This document shows, piece after piece, positions 53,882 through 62,676 of a DNA stretch of 64,000 nucleotides. The notes below the pieces were generated by a model that worked only from the letters and a program-made list of their open reading frames with translations, ran no database searches and had not been told where the DNA came from. Source of the stretch: CAZFOB01 sp964520325 (lineage in GTDB: Bacteria; Actinomycetota; JAICYB01); contig CAZFOB010000004.1 of NCBI GenBank assembly GCA_964520325.1, positions 1 through 64,000 of the forward strand. Direction: 5' to 3'. The first letter of the stretch is position 1; each line of letters starts with the position of its first letter. The translations under genes were made by a program, and so were the position numbers.

Positions 53882-53925
53882 GCGACTGCGGAGCGCGCAG
53901 CGCGGAGCAAGCGAGAACCGGATGA
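53878..53925 (+). CDS. Mini-ORF 3 in the hyuA-hyuB repeat (15 residues)
   Basis: Same peptide again, from the third repeat unit. Its TGA overlaps the hyuB ATG at 53922. Confidence 0.35.
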   Translation: MSDCGARSAEQARTG

Positions 53926-55472
53926 GCATCGACGCCGTCACGCTCGAGGTGCTGCGTCATGCGATGGAGGGCGTCGCGGACGAGATGGGCAGCGTGCTCC
54001 GGCGCACGGCGTACTCCCCGAACATCAAGGAGCGCGAGGACTGCTCGGCCGCGGTGTTCTCGCCTCACGGCGAGCTCGTCGCGCAGGCTGAGCACATCCC
54101 CGTCCATCTCGGGTCGATGCCGGCATCGGTCGAAGCGGCCATCGCCGCGTTCGAACTTCGCGAGGGCGATGAGGTTCTGCTGAACGATCCGTTCGCGGGG
54201 GGAACCCACCTCAACGATCTGACGCTTGTCGCACCGGTATTCGCCGAGGGGTTGCTGGCCGGCTACGTCGCCAACCGCGCACATCACACCGATGTCGGCG
54301 GTGACGCACCGGGCTCGATCCCCGCCGGGGCAACGGATATCTCGCAGGAGGGTGTGCGTATCTCACCATCTCTTCTGTACGAGCAGGGGGAATTGCAGGC
54401 CGAGGTGTTCGACCTCGTACTTGCCGCCTCGCGCACGCCGATCGAGCGCAAAGGCGATCTGCTCGCGCAGGCCGGAGCGAACGAGCGTGGCGCAACGCGA
54501 CTGACCGAGCTCGTTGACCTGTACGGTTTCGATCAGCTGATCGAGGCGCAGCGTGCGCTTGCCGACTACGCCGAAACTCGCGTTCGCGCGGCGCTGGCCG
54601 TCCTTCCCCGCGGGGAGTGGACCTTCACCGACGTCCTCGACGACGACGGCGCCGGATCCGGTCCGGTGTCGATCAGGTGCCGGCTTCGCCTCGACGAGGG
54701 TGGCGTCGAGATCGACCTGAGCGAGAGCGATGCGCAGGTGCGAGGCAACGTGAACGCTCCGCGTGCGGTCGCGCTGAGCGCGGCGTGCTTCGTGCTCCGG
54801 TGTCTTGTGCCGGAAGACGTCCCGTGCAACGCCGGGTGCTGGCGTCCACTGCGGCTGATCACCCAGGCCGGCACCGTTGTCGATGCGCTTGCGCCGGCAG
54901 CCGTCGGCGCGGGCAACGTCGAAGGATCGCAACGGATCTGCGACGCGATCTTCGGTGCGTTCGCGCTCGCCGTTCCCGACCTCGTCCCGGCGGCGAGCCA
55001 GGGCACGATGAACAACCTGCTGATCGGCGGGACCGACGATTCTGGACTGCCTTTCTCCTACTACGAGACCATCGGCGGCGGGCAAGGGGCCGGACCCTGG
55101 GGGCCGGGTTCATCTGGGATGCACACGAACATGACGAACACGCGGAACACACCGATCGAAGCCCTCGAGCACGCGTATCCGTTCCGTGCTCGCGCCTACG
55201 AGCTGCGGCTTGGCTCGGGCGGCGAGGGTCTGCATCGCGGCGGGGACGGTGTTGTGCGGGAGCTGGAGATCCTCTGCAACGAAGCCTCGGTCACATTGAT
55301 GTGCGACCGGCGCTCGCGCGGACCGTGGGGGACCTCCGGCGGAGGCGACGGTGCGGCCGGCAAGGACGCCATCGACGGCGAACGTGTTGCGGGCAAGCTG
55401 ACGCGAGAGGTCGGCGCGGGCACCGTCGTTCGCATCGAGACGCCTGGTGGTGGAGGCTGGGGTGATGCATGA
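53922..55472 (+). CDS. hyuB: Hydantoinase/oxoprolinase family protein, B subunit
   Basis: 516 residues. Family features: EVLRHAMEGVADEMGSVLRRTAYSPNIKER near the N-terminus (residues about 9-38), NDPFAGGTHLNDL with a likely metal-binding His, GYVANRAHHTDVGG, and GAGNVEGSQRICDAIFGA. Works with HyuA. The last codons overlap the next gene's start by 8 bases. Confidence 0.9.
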   Translation: MSIDAVTLEVLRHAMEGVADEMGSVLRRTAYSPNIKEREDCSAAVFSPHGELVAQAEHIPVHLGSMPASVEAAIAAFELREGDEVLLNDPFAGGTHLNDLTLVAPVFAEGLLAGYVANRAHHTDVGGDAPGSIPAGATDISQEGVRISPSLLYEQGELQAEVFDLVLAASRTPIERKGDLLAQAGANERGATRLTELVDLYGFDQLIEAQRALADYAETRVRAALAVLPRGEWTFTDVLDDDGAGSGPVSIRCRLRLDEGGVEIDLSESDAQVRGNVNAPRAVALSAACFVLRCLVPEDVPCNAGCWRPLRLITQAGTVVDALAPAAVGAGNVEGSQRICDAIFGAFALAVPDLVPAASQGTMNNLLIGGTDDSGLPFSYYETIGGGQGAGPWGPGSSGMHTNMTNTRNTPIEALEHAYPFRARAYELRLGSGGEGLHRGGDGVVRELEILCNEASVTLMCDRRSRGPWGTSGGGDGAAGKDAIDGERVAGKLTREVGAGTVVRIETPGGGGWGDA

Positions 55473-56232
55473 CCTATCCGGCCGGACGGCTGTCGTCACC
55501 GGTGCGAGCCGGGGGATCGGCGAGGCAACGGTTCGCGCACTGGACGCCGCCGGTGCGCGTGTGGCGCTCGTTGCTCGAGGCACCGAAGCGATGCAGGCCA
55601 TCGCGCGCGATCTCCACAACGACCCTGTTGTGATCTCTGCCGATCTCGCCGAGCCCGACTCGCCGCGAGCTGTAGCCGATGCGGTGCTCGGTGCATTCGA
55701 GCGCGTCGATGTTCTGGTGAACAACGCGGCGGCCGCGGCCAGGCTGCCCTCCACGGAGCTCGACGCCGAGACGATCGATCTGATGCTCTCGGTCAACGTC
55801 CGAAACCTGCTCCTACTGACGACGGCGTTGCTTCCGTCGATGACGGAGAACGGCTCAGGGTCGATCGTCAACCTTTCGTCGGTCTCCGGCCTTCTCGGAA
55901 CGCCGAGACGCTCGGCGTATGCGGCGACGAAGGGCGCGGTCGATGCGCTCACTCGGTCGCTCGCGATGGAGTTCGGCCCCCACGGGATCCGTGTCAACGC
56001 CGTCGCGCCCGGCGTGATCGACACCGCACTATGGGCGAACAACAAAGCTGTGCCGGGCGTAGTTGAGCAGATCGAACGGCAGATCCCGTTGCGGCGATGG
56101 GGGACGGCGGGCGAGGTCGCCGATGTGATCGTCTTCCTGGCGTCCGACGCTGCGCGCTACGTCACGGCGCAGACCATCAGCGTGGACGGCGGGATGGCGC
56201 ACACACTCGATCTCTACGGCGGAGCGGTGTAG
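55465..56232 (+). CDS. Short-chain dehydrogenase/reductase
   Basis: 255 residues from the ATG at 55465 (GGAGG 8 bases upstream, inside hyuB). TGASRGIGEA (about 14-23), NNAA (about 87-90), Ser in LSSVSG, and Tyr-x3-Lys in YAATK (about residues 152-156) are all present, as is the C-terminal VDGGMAHTLD. NAD(P)-dependent oxidoreductase of unknown substrate. Probably the last gene of the hyu operon. Confidence 0.9.
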   Translation: MHDLSGRTAVVTGASRGIGEATVRALDAAGARVALVARGTEAMQAIARDLHNDPVVISADLAEPDSPRAVADAVLGAFERVDVLVNNAAAAARLPSTELDAETIDLMLSVNVRNLLLLTTALLPSMTENGSGSIVNLSSVSGLLGTPRRSAYAATKGAVDALTRSLAMEFGPHGIRVNAVAPGVIDTALWANNKAVPGVVEQIERQIPLRRWGTAGEVADVIVFLASDAARYVTAQTISVDGGMAHTLDLYGGAV

Positions 56233-56235
56233 GGA

Positions 56236-56241
56236 TAGGCT
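56236..56241 (+). promoter_or_regulatory. -10 element for the TPP-riboswitch transcript
   Basis: TAGGCT lies 13 bases before the start of the TPP aptamer, in the short gap after the SDR stop. A transcript starting near 56248 would carry the whole riboswitch. Confidence 0.45.
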
Positions 56242-56254
56242 GGACGGGCAAACA

Positions 56255-56342
56255 CGACGGGGGAGCCCGACAAGGATCGGGCTGAGAGGCTGGACCGGCG
56301 ACCCCTTGAACCTGATCGGGATCATGCCCGCGAAGGGAGTCG
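56255..56342 (+). promoter_or_regulatory. TPP riboswitch (THI element)
   Basis: Diagnostic conserved bases are present: CTGAGAGG at 56282-56289, and ACCCCTTGAACCTGATCGGG followed by ATGCCCGCGAAGGGA at 56300-56338. Outer P1 helix CGAC (56255-56258) with GTCG (56339-56342). The ThiG ribosome binding site (AAGGGAG, 56333-56339) lies inside the aptamer's 3' strand, 5 bases from the ATG, so ligand binding would hide it. This suggests direct translational repression by TPP. Confidence 0.95.
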
Positions 56343-56344
56343 AG

Positions 56345-57151
56345 ATGACCACGGAAGACCCACTGATCATCGCGGGACGCACGTTCGGCTCCCGGCTTGT
56401 CACCGGCACTGGCAAGTTCTCGTCCGGCGTTGTGATGGCCAAAGCACTTGAAGCTTCGGGGACCGAGCTCGTCACCGTCGCGCTTCGCCGGGTGGACCTC
56501 GACGCGCCTGAGGGTGAGGACATCCTCGACCATCTCGACGCGGCTCTTTCGCTCGGGCGGTACGTCCTGATGCCGAACACCTCGGGCGCAGTGGACGCAG
56601 AGGAAGCCGTTCGCCTCTCGCGACTCGCCCGCGCCGCCGGACTGAACGACTCGGAAGGACGGTGCTGGATCAAGCTCGAGGTCACCCCGGAGCCTCGATA
56701 TCTCCTGCCCGATCCCATCGAGACGCTCAGAGCCGCGGAGATGCTCGTTGCCGAGGACTTCGTCGTGCTCCCGTACATGCCGGCCGATCCGATCCTGGCA
56801 AAGCGTCTCGAGGACGCCGGCTGCGCCACCGTCATGCCACTCGGTTCGTGGATCGGTTCCAACCGCGGCTTGCGCACGCGCGACGCGCTCGAGGCGATCA
56901 TCGCGATCAGCAACGTCCCCGTCATCGTCGACGCCGGGATCGGCGCGCCGTCGCATGCGGCCGAAGCCATGGAGATCGGCTGCGATGCCGTGCTCGTCAA
57001 CACCGCGATAGCCACGGCGGGCGATCCGATCGAGGTCGCGCATGCGTTCCGTCTGGCCGTCCAAGCTGGACGCCGGGCTCGTCTCGCCGGGCTCGCCACG
57101 CCGGGCGACGCGTCGGCGTCGAGCCCGCTCACGGGTTTCCTCGAGCAGTGA
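56345..57151 (+). CDS. thiG: Thiazole synthase
   Basis: 268 residues from the ATG just after the riboswitch. Forms the thiazole phosphate moiety of thiamine from deoxyxylulose phosphate, dehydroglycine and ThiS-thiocarboxylate. The Schiff-base Lys is in WIKLEVTPE (Lys110), and GLRTRDALEAI, DAGIGAPSHAAEAMEIGCDAVL-like segments (about residues 199-220) are typical. Its GTG-coupled partner thiH follows with a 4-base overlap. thiS is not present nearby. Confidence 0.96.
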   Translation: MTTEDPLIIAGRTFGSRLVTGTGKFSSGVVMAKALEASGTELVTVALRRVDLDAPEGEDILDHLDAALSLGRYVLMPNTSGAVDAEEAVRLSRLARAAGLNDSEGRCWIKLEVTPEPRYLLPDPIETLRAAEMLVAEDFVVLPYMPADPILAKRLEDAGCATVMPLGSWIGSNRGLRTRDALEAIIAISNVPVIVDAGIGAPSHAAEAMEIGCDAVLVNTAIATAGDPIEVAHAFRLAVQAGRRARLAGLATPGDASASSPLTGFLEQ

Positions 57152-58353
57152 GCGACGCTGAGCTCCTCCAGCTCCAGCGAAAGGCCGAGCGCCAGCGGAT
57201 CGTCGACTACGTCCCGGACTTCGATCTGGATGTCGTGCGGATCGACGAGCTGAGTGCGTGGTCGAAAAGAGCCGTCACGAGCAACGACGTTGCGCGCGCG
57301 TTGAGCAACGACCGTCGAGATCTCGTCGATCTCGCTGCGTTGCTCTCGCCGATCGCGTTAGCGGCTCTCGAGGGGATCGCGCAAGCGAGTCACGCTCTTA
57401 CCGTCCAACGCTTCGGACGCACCATGCACTTGTTCGCACCGCTGTACCTGTCCAATGAATGCGTATCCGAATGCACGTACTGCGGCTTCCAGGTGTGGAA
57501 CCGCGACATCGTCCGGCGCACGCTTTCTCCAGCGCAGGTGGGGGCCGAGACGCGCTACCTCAAGTCGCTCGGCTTCCGTCACGTGCTGCTCGTCGCGGGT
57601 GAGCACCCGAAACATGTGTCGACGGACTACGTCGGGGAGTGCATCGAAGCCGCGGCGGAAGAAGTGCCGCACGTCTCGATCGAGGTGCAGGTGTGGGACG
57701 AAGCGACGTACGCATCGTTCGTGGAGAGCGGGTGCGACGGGCTGGTGATCTATCAGGAGACCTACGACCCACGCGTCTACCCGGAGGTCCACCTCAAGGG
57801 CAACAAGCGTCACTTCTCGTGGCGGCTCGGCGCGCCGGAGCGAGCGGCGCGTGGGGGCGTGCGGCGCATCGGCATCGGGGCGCTACTCGGCCTCAATGCC
57901 GACTGGCGTTTCGAGGTGCTCGCTCTTGCCGCCCATGCGCGCCACCTGATGCGGGCCGCGTGGCAGAGCGACGTCGCCGTCGCTCTGCCGCGCCTCGAGC
58001 CGGCCGCGGGATTCGCCGAGCCGCCGCAGGTTCTGTCCGACCGCGAGTTCGCGCTGGCGACCTGTGCGTTGCGGCTCGTGCTCCCCGACGCCGGGGTCGT
58101 CCTGTCTACGCGAGAGCCGGCGCACCTCCGCGACGGCTTCGTCCGTCTGGGTGTCACACATATGTCGGCGGGGTCGCGCACCGAACCCGGTGGTTATACG
58201 CAGGGACGCGAGGCGCAAGCGCAATTCGAGATCTCGGACGAGCGCTCGCCCGAGCGAGTCGCGAGGATGCTCACCGAGCTCGGCTACGACCCGGTGTGGA
58301 AGGACGACAGCCCCGTGCTTCGCCGTGGGCACGCCGCCGGACAACGTCTGTAG
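57148..58353 (+). CDS. thiH: 2-iminoacetate synthase (tyrosine lyase)
   Basis: 401 residues, GTG start overlapping the thiG stop. Radical SAM enzyme; the C-x3-C-x2-C iron-sulfur motif is CVSECTYCG at residues 105-113. It splits tyrosine to give dehydroglycine for ThiG. VQVWDEATYASFVESGCDGLVIYQETYD (about residues 189-216) is the downstream core. Its use, instead of ThiO, points to an oxygen-sensitive pathway. Confidence 0.94.
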   Translation: MSDAELLQLQRKAERQRIVDYVPDFDLDVVRIDELSAWSKRAVTSNDVARALSNDRRDLVDLAALLSPIALAALEGIAQASHALTVQRFGRTMHLFAPLYLSNECVSECTYCGFQVWNRDIVRRTLSPAQVGAETRYLKSLGFRHVLLVAGEHPKHVSTDYVGECIEAAAEEVPHVSIEVQVWDEATYASFVESGCDGLVIYQETYDPRVYPEVHLKGNKRHFSWRLGAPERAARGGVRRIGIGALLGLNADWRFEVLALAAHARHLMRAAWQSDVAVALPRLEPAAGFAEPPQVLSDREFALATCALRLVLPDAGVVLSTREPAHLRDGFVRLGVTHMSAGSRTEPGGYTQGREAQAQFEISDERSPERVARMLTELGYDPVWKDDSPVLRRGHAAGQRL

Positions 58354-58457
58354 CGTGATCGCATGCAGCTACGCGTCTTCGTCGAACCGCAGCAAGGCGC
58401 CACGTCGGCCGCTTCGAGGGTTGCCCTTACGACCGGATGCGCCGAGCAGGCGCCCCC

Positions 58458-58463
58458 CATAAT
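58458..58463 (+). promoter_or_regulatory. -10 element for kgd (probably leaderless)
   Basis: CATAAT (5/6 match to TATAAT) ends 6 bases before the GTG at 58470. No Shine-Dalgarno sequence intervenes, so transcription would start at or next to the start codon. Confidence 0.5.
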
Positions 58464-58469
58464 GGGTCT

Positions 58470-61400
58470 GTGACCGAGGAGATCGCGGGGCCGAACGACT
58501 GGCTCGTCGACGACATGTATCGCCGATTCCGGGAGGATCCGGAGTCTGTCTCCGGCAGTTGGCGAGAATTCTTCGAGGATTACAAGCCGAGAGGTGGGAC
58601 GGCGGTCCAGCCGCCCGATCAGCCGGACGCTCCAAATGGCCAGGTACCAGGTGAGGTCGCCGAGCCGAAGGCTCAAGAGGCCCCCCGGCAAGAAGGTGAG
58701 AAGGACGAGTCTGTCGCCGACGAATCCGTCCCGCTGCGTGGCGCGGCCGCCGCCATCGTCAAGAACATGGAGGCCTCCCTCGAGGTCCCCACCGCAACGT
58801 CGGTGCGGAGCATGCCCGCGAAGCTGCTCGAGGAGAACCGCCGGGTCATCAACGAATACCTGAGCCGGGGGCGCGGCGGGAAGGTCAGCTTCACCCACAT
58901 CATCGGCTGGGCGATCGTCCGCGCATTGCAGACGGTGCCCGCACTCAATTCGGCATTCGTCGAGCGCGACGGTGCGCCGGCCGTCGTCCGCCACAAGATG
59001 GTGAGTCTCGGTCTCGCGGTCGACATGCAGCGCAAGGACGGTTCGCGCACTCTGCTCGTCCCGAACATCAAAGACGCAGGAGCCCTCGACTTCGCGGGAT
59101 TCCATGCCGCTTACGAAGAGCTCATCCGCAAGGTGCGCTCCGGCAAGATCACACCGGCCGACTTCGACGGCACCACTGTTACGCTCACCAACCCGGGCAT
59201 GATCGGCACGGAGCTTTCGGTGCCACGACTGATGTCCGGACAGGGCGCGATCATCGGTGCCGGCGCCATCGGGTACCCGACGAGCTACGACGGCACCGAC
59301 CCGGCGACGCTCGCCGAGCTCGGTGTGGGCAAGGTCGTGACGCTGACCTCAACGTACGACCATCGGGTCATCCAGGGAGCCGAGTCCGGAGAGTTCCTTC
59401 AGGCCGTCGAATCGCTCCTCAAGGGGGACGAGCGGTTCTACGACGAGATCTTCGTCGCACTGGACATCCCCTACGAGCCGGTGAGATGGACGCGCGATGC
59501 CGGGACGTTCGGAGCATCGGCTACTTCAGCCGTCGCCAAGGGCGCGAAGGTGCTGCAGCTTATGAACATGTACCGCGTCCGCGGCCACCTGATCGCCGAC
59601 CTCAATCCGCTCGTCCGTGAAGCACGTCGTCACAACGAGCTCGATCCCGCGTACTACTCACTCGGCATGTGGGATCTCGATCGTGAGTTCTACACGGACG
59701 GCTTCGGCGGCAAGGACCACTCGACCTTGCGCGAGATCCTCGACGTGCTGCGCGCCGCCTATTGCGGAACCGTCGGGATCGAGTTCATGCACATCCAGGA
59801 GGCCGACGAGAAACGGTGGATCCAGGAGCGCGTTGAAGGCGTCGAACGCGCGCTCAGCCTGGACGAGAAGCTTCGCCTGCTCGGCCGCCTGAATGCCGCC
59901 GAAGCATTCGAGCGCTTCTTGCACACCAAGTACGTCGGACACAAGCGCTTCTCGCTCGAGGGGGCCGAGAGCTTGATCCCGATGCTCGCGTTCCTGCTCG
60001 ACAGCGCCTGCGATGCGGGGATCACCGAAGTCGTGATGGGCATGTCGCACCGCGGTCGGCTCAATGTGCTCACCAACATCGTCGGCAAGAGCTATGTCGA
60101 GACCTTCCACGGTTTCGAGGGCGACATCGACCCGCGAACCACGCAGGGTTCCGGCGACGTCATGTACCACCTCGGCGCCGCCGGCACGCATGTATCGCCG
60201 GGCGGCAGAGAGATCGCGGTGTCGGTTGCGTCCAACCCGTCGCACCTCGAGGCCGTCAACCCGGTCGTCGAGGGGATGGTCCGCGCGAAGCAGAACCTCA
60301 TCGAGACCGACGATTTCCGCGACAGGGTGATGCCGGTGCTGATCCACGGCGACGCCGCCTTCGCCGGGCAGGGCGTCGTCCAGGAGACGCTGAACCTCTC
60401 CCAGTTGCACGGCTACCGCACCGGGGGCACCGTGCACATCGTCGTGAACAACGCGATCGGCTTCACGGCCGGGCCCGAGTCGACGCGGTCGAGTGTGTAC
60501 GCGACCGATGTCGCGAAGATGATCCAGGCGCCGATCTTCCACGTCAACGGTGACGACCCCGAGGCGTGCATCTGGGTGACACGTTTGGCCTTTGCGTTCA
60601 AGCAGGCGTTCCACAAGGACGTCGTCGTCGATCTCAACTGCTACCGCCGCTGGGGGCACAACGAGGCCGACGAGCCTGCGTTCACGCAGCCCCTGATGTA
60701 CGCCCGTATCGACGAGCACCGTTCAGTGCGCAAGCTGTACACCGAACAGCTCGTCAACCGAGCAGACTTGACCGTCGAGGACGCGGAGAAGGCACTCGAC
60801 GACTTCCGCACAAAGCTCGAGCAAGCCCTCGAAGAGACGCGATCTACTGCGCCTCCGTCCACCCCAAAGGCGCCGCCCCCCGCTCCACCCAAAGGCGTCC
60901 GCCCGCATTTCTCCACCGGCGTTCCGCTCGATTCCCTCGAGCACATCACCTCGGCCCTCGGCACGTACCCTGACGGATTCGAGCCGCACCCGAAGCTGGC
61001 CAAGATCCTGGAGCGTCATCTCGGGCAGTTCGGCTCCGACCAGATCGATTGGTCGCTCGCAGAGGCGCTGTCGTGGGGATCGCTCGTCCGAGAGGGAAAG
61101 ACGGTCAGGCTCTCGGGACAAGACTCCCGCCGCGGAACGTTCAGCCAGCGGCACTCGGTCCTTATTGACCATCGCAGCGGCGAGGAGCATCTGCGCTTCC
61201 GCAAGCTCGAGGAAGAGGGCGGCGGACGTTTGCTCATCTACGACTCGCTGCTGTCGGAGTACGCCGCGGTCGGGTACGAGTACGGCTATTCGGTGGCCGA
61301 CCCCGAGGCGCTCGTCATGTGGGAAGGGCAGTTCGGCGACTTCGTCAACGGCGCGCAGATCATCATCGACCAGTACCTCGTCGCTTCAGAGGACAAATGG

Positions 61401-62072
61401 TGGCAGACGTCCGGCCTAGTGATGTTGCTGCCGCATGGGTTCGAGGGGCAAGGCCCCGAGCATTCGTCCGCGCGATTGGAGCGGTTCCTCACGCTGTGCG
61501 CCGAGGATAACATCCAGGTCGTCTATCCAACGTTGCCGCACCAGTACTTCCATGTGCTTCGCCGCCAGGTCTACATGCGCGAGCGCAAGCCGCTCATCGT
61601 CATCACCCCGAAGTCGTTGCTCAGGCACCCGGCAGCGCGCAGCTCCCGAGATGACCTGGCCAACGGGTCGTTCGAAGAAGTGCTGGCCGACCCCGAGGAG
61701 CTCGACGCGAGCGCCGTCCGGCGCGTGTTGTTGTGCAGCGGGAAGATCGCGATCGATCTGTTGGCTCGCCGGCGCGAGCTCGACACCAAGGCTGTGGCGA
61801 TCATGCGACTCGAGCAGCTGTACCCGTTCCCGCACGCCGCACTCGACGTTGCGCTCGATCGTTACGCGGGAGCTGACGTCTACTGGGTTCAGGAAGAGCC
61901 TGAGAACATGGGAGCGTGGAGCTTCGTGTTCACGAAGCTGCAACACCACCACAGGGAGCTCACGCTCGTATCACGACCCGAGAGTGGTTCACCTGCGACG
62001 GGGAGCAAGACCATCCACGGACAGGAGCAGGACGAACTGCTCGAAGAGGCGTTCGAAGGTCTGGAGGCATGA
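58470..62072 (+). CDS. kgd: Multifunctional 2-oxoglutarate metabolism enzyme (E2 core fused to E1)
   Basis: 1200 residues from the GTG at 58470. Actinobacterial-type fusion: a short N-terminal segment, a Pro/Glu linker, an E2 succinyltransferase core (TSVRSMPAKLLEENRRVINE start at about 110; catalytic His in TYDHRVIQG at about 296-304) but no lipoyl domain, then the E1 dehydrogenase with the HRGRLNVLTNIVG segment at about 527 and the thiamine-diphosphate region HGDAAFAGQG at about 626. It links glycolysis and TCA flux and can yield succinyl-CoA or succinic semialdehyde. The thiG-thiH thiamine genes lie directly upstream. No odhI is seen here. Confidence 0.96.
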   Translation: MTEEIAGPNDWLVDDMYRRFREDPESVSGSWREFFEDYKPRGGTAVQPPDQPDAPNGQVPGEVAEPKAQEAPRQEGEKDESVADESVPLRGAAAAIVKNMEASLEVPTATSVRSMPAKLLEENRRVINEYLSRGRGGKVSFTHIIGWAIVRALQTVPALNSAFVERDGAPAVVRHKMVSLGLAVDMQRKDGSRTLLVPNIKDAGALDFAGFHAAYEELIRKVRSGKITPADFDGTTVTLTNPGMIGTELSVPRLMSGQGAIIGAGAIGYPTSYDGTDPATLAELGVGKVVTLTSTYDHRVIQGAESGEFLQAVESLLKGDERFYDEIFVALDIPYEPVRWTRDAGTFGASATSAVAKGAKVLQLMNMYRVRGHLIADLNPLVREARRHNELDPAYYSLGMWDLDREFYTDGFGGKDHSTLREILDVLRAAYCGTVGIEFMHIQEADEKRWIQERVEGVERALSLDEKLRLLGRLNAAEAFERFLHTKYVGHKRFSLEGAESLIPMLAFLLDSACDAGITEVVMGMSHRGRLNVLTNIVGKSYVETFHGFEGDIDPRTTQGSGDVMYHLGAAGTHVSPGGREIAVSVASNPSHLEAVNPVVEGMVRAKQNLIETDDFRDRVMPVLIHGDAAFAGQGVVQETLNLSQLHGYRTGGTVHIVVNNAIGFTAGPESTRSSVYATDVAKMIQAPIFHVNGDDPEACIWVTRLAFAFKQAFHKDVVVDLNCYRRWGHNEADEPAFTQPLMYARIDEHRSVRKLYTEQLVNRADLTVEDAEKALDDFRTKLEQALEETRSTAPPSTPKAPPPAPPKGVRPHFSTGVPLDSLEHITSALGTYPDGFEPHPKLAKILERHLGQFGSDQIDWSLAEALSWGSLVREGKTVRLSGQDSRRGTFSQRHSVLIDHRSGEEHLRFRKLEEEGGGRLLIYDSLLSEYAAVGYEYGYSVADPEALVMWEGQFGDFVNGAQIIIDQYLVASEDKWWQTSGLVMLLPHGFEGQGPEHSSARLERFLTLCAEDNIQVVYPTLPHQYFHVLRRQVYMRERKPLIVITPKSLLRHPAARSSRDDLANGSFEEVLADPEELDASAVRRVLLCSGKIAIDLLARRRELDTKAVAIMRLEQLYPFPHAALDVALDRYAGADVYWVQEEPENMGAWSFVFTKLQHHHRELTLVSRPESGSPATGSKTIHGQEQDELLEEAFEGLEA

Positions 62073-62073
62073 C

Positions 62074-62673
62074 GTGACGCGAACACTGATCGCGCTCTGC
62101 TGTTTGATCCTTACTGCCGGATGTAGCGGGAGGGAGCAAACGGCGAGTACCTCAGAGCCGTCGCCTTCTGTTGGGCCGACGCAGGCTACGCCTGAGCCAA
62201 CACCTTGCGTTATCGACGAAGCGACAACTGCGTCGAAGAAGAGTGAAGGCACGCCGCCGTTCGTGCCCGTCACCGCGGTGCGTCCGAACAAGAACGACTC
62301 GGGTGGGTGTCCGCGTGTGGTGTTCGAGTTCCGAGGCGACGACACCGCGGGGTACGTCGTGTCGTACGCGAAGCCTCCGTTCTCGCAGTGTGGGTCGGGC
62401 GAAGAGGTTTCGACCGATGGCTGGGGTGCTTCGGCGTACATGCAGGTCAAGCTGGAGCCGTCGTCGAGCGTCGACCTCATGAAGGAGGCCGAGGAGACGT
62501 ACACCGGACCACGTGATATCCCGCTCGACGGAGAGATCCTCAAGCACATGAAGGTCATCTGCGACTTCGAGGCACAGTTCGTCTGGCTCATCGGCATCGA
62601 TGACGAGCACCCGTTCCAGGTGACGACCTTCGAGAGTCCGCCCCGCCTCGTGATCGACATCGCTGGGGCTTAG
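62074..62673 (+). CDS. AMIN-like domain lipoprotein
   Basis: 199 residues, GTG start 1 base after the kgd stop. Lipobox LTAGC with Cys at about 17. Ser/Thr/Pro linker, then a domain with FVPVTAVRPNKNDSGGCPRVVFEFRG near residue 62 and FQVTTFESPPRLVIDIAGA at the end, resembling AMIN-like domain lipoproteins of Actinomycetota. Such domains are thought to bind cell-wall glycans; the role here is unknown. Confidence 0.75.
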   Translation: MTRTLIALCCLILTAGCSGREQTASTSEPSPSVGPTQATPEPTPCVIDEATTASKKSEGTPPFVPVTAVRPNKNDSGGCPRVVFEFRGDDTAGYVVSYAKPPFSQCGSGEEVSTDGWGASAYMQVKLEPSSSVDLMKEAEETYTGPRDIPLDGEILKHMKVICDFEAQFVWLIGIDDEHPFQVTTFESPPRLVIDIAGA

Positions 62674-62676
62674 CGA

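Larger units (their letters stand above)
53790..53921 (+). repeat. Tandem repeat, 3 x 44 bp, between hyuA and hyuB
   Basis: Three identical 44-base units, starting ATGAGCGACTGC and ending CGAGAACCGG, begin at the hyuA stop overlap and end exactly before the hyuB ATG. Because each begins with ATGA, every unit carries both a start and, for the preceding frame, a stop. Confidence 0.97.

Noticed and set aside
53790..53921. CRISPR array at the hyuA-hyuB repeats
   Set aside because: The three units are directly adjacent with no spacers between them and no cas genes are nearby. They are a tandem repeat.
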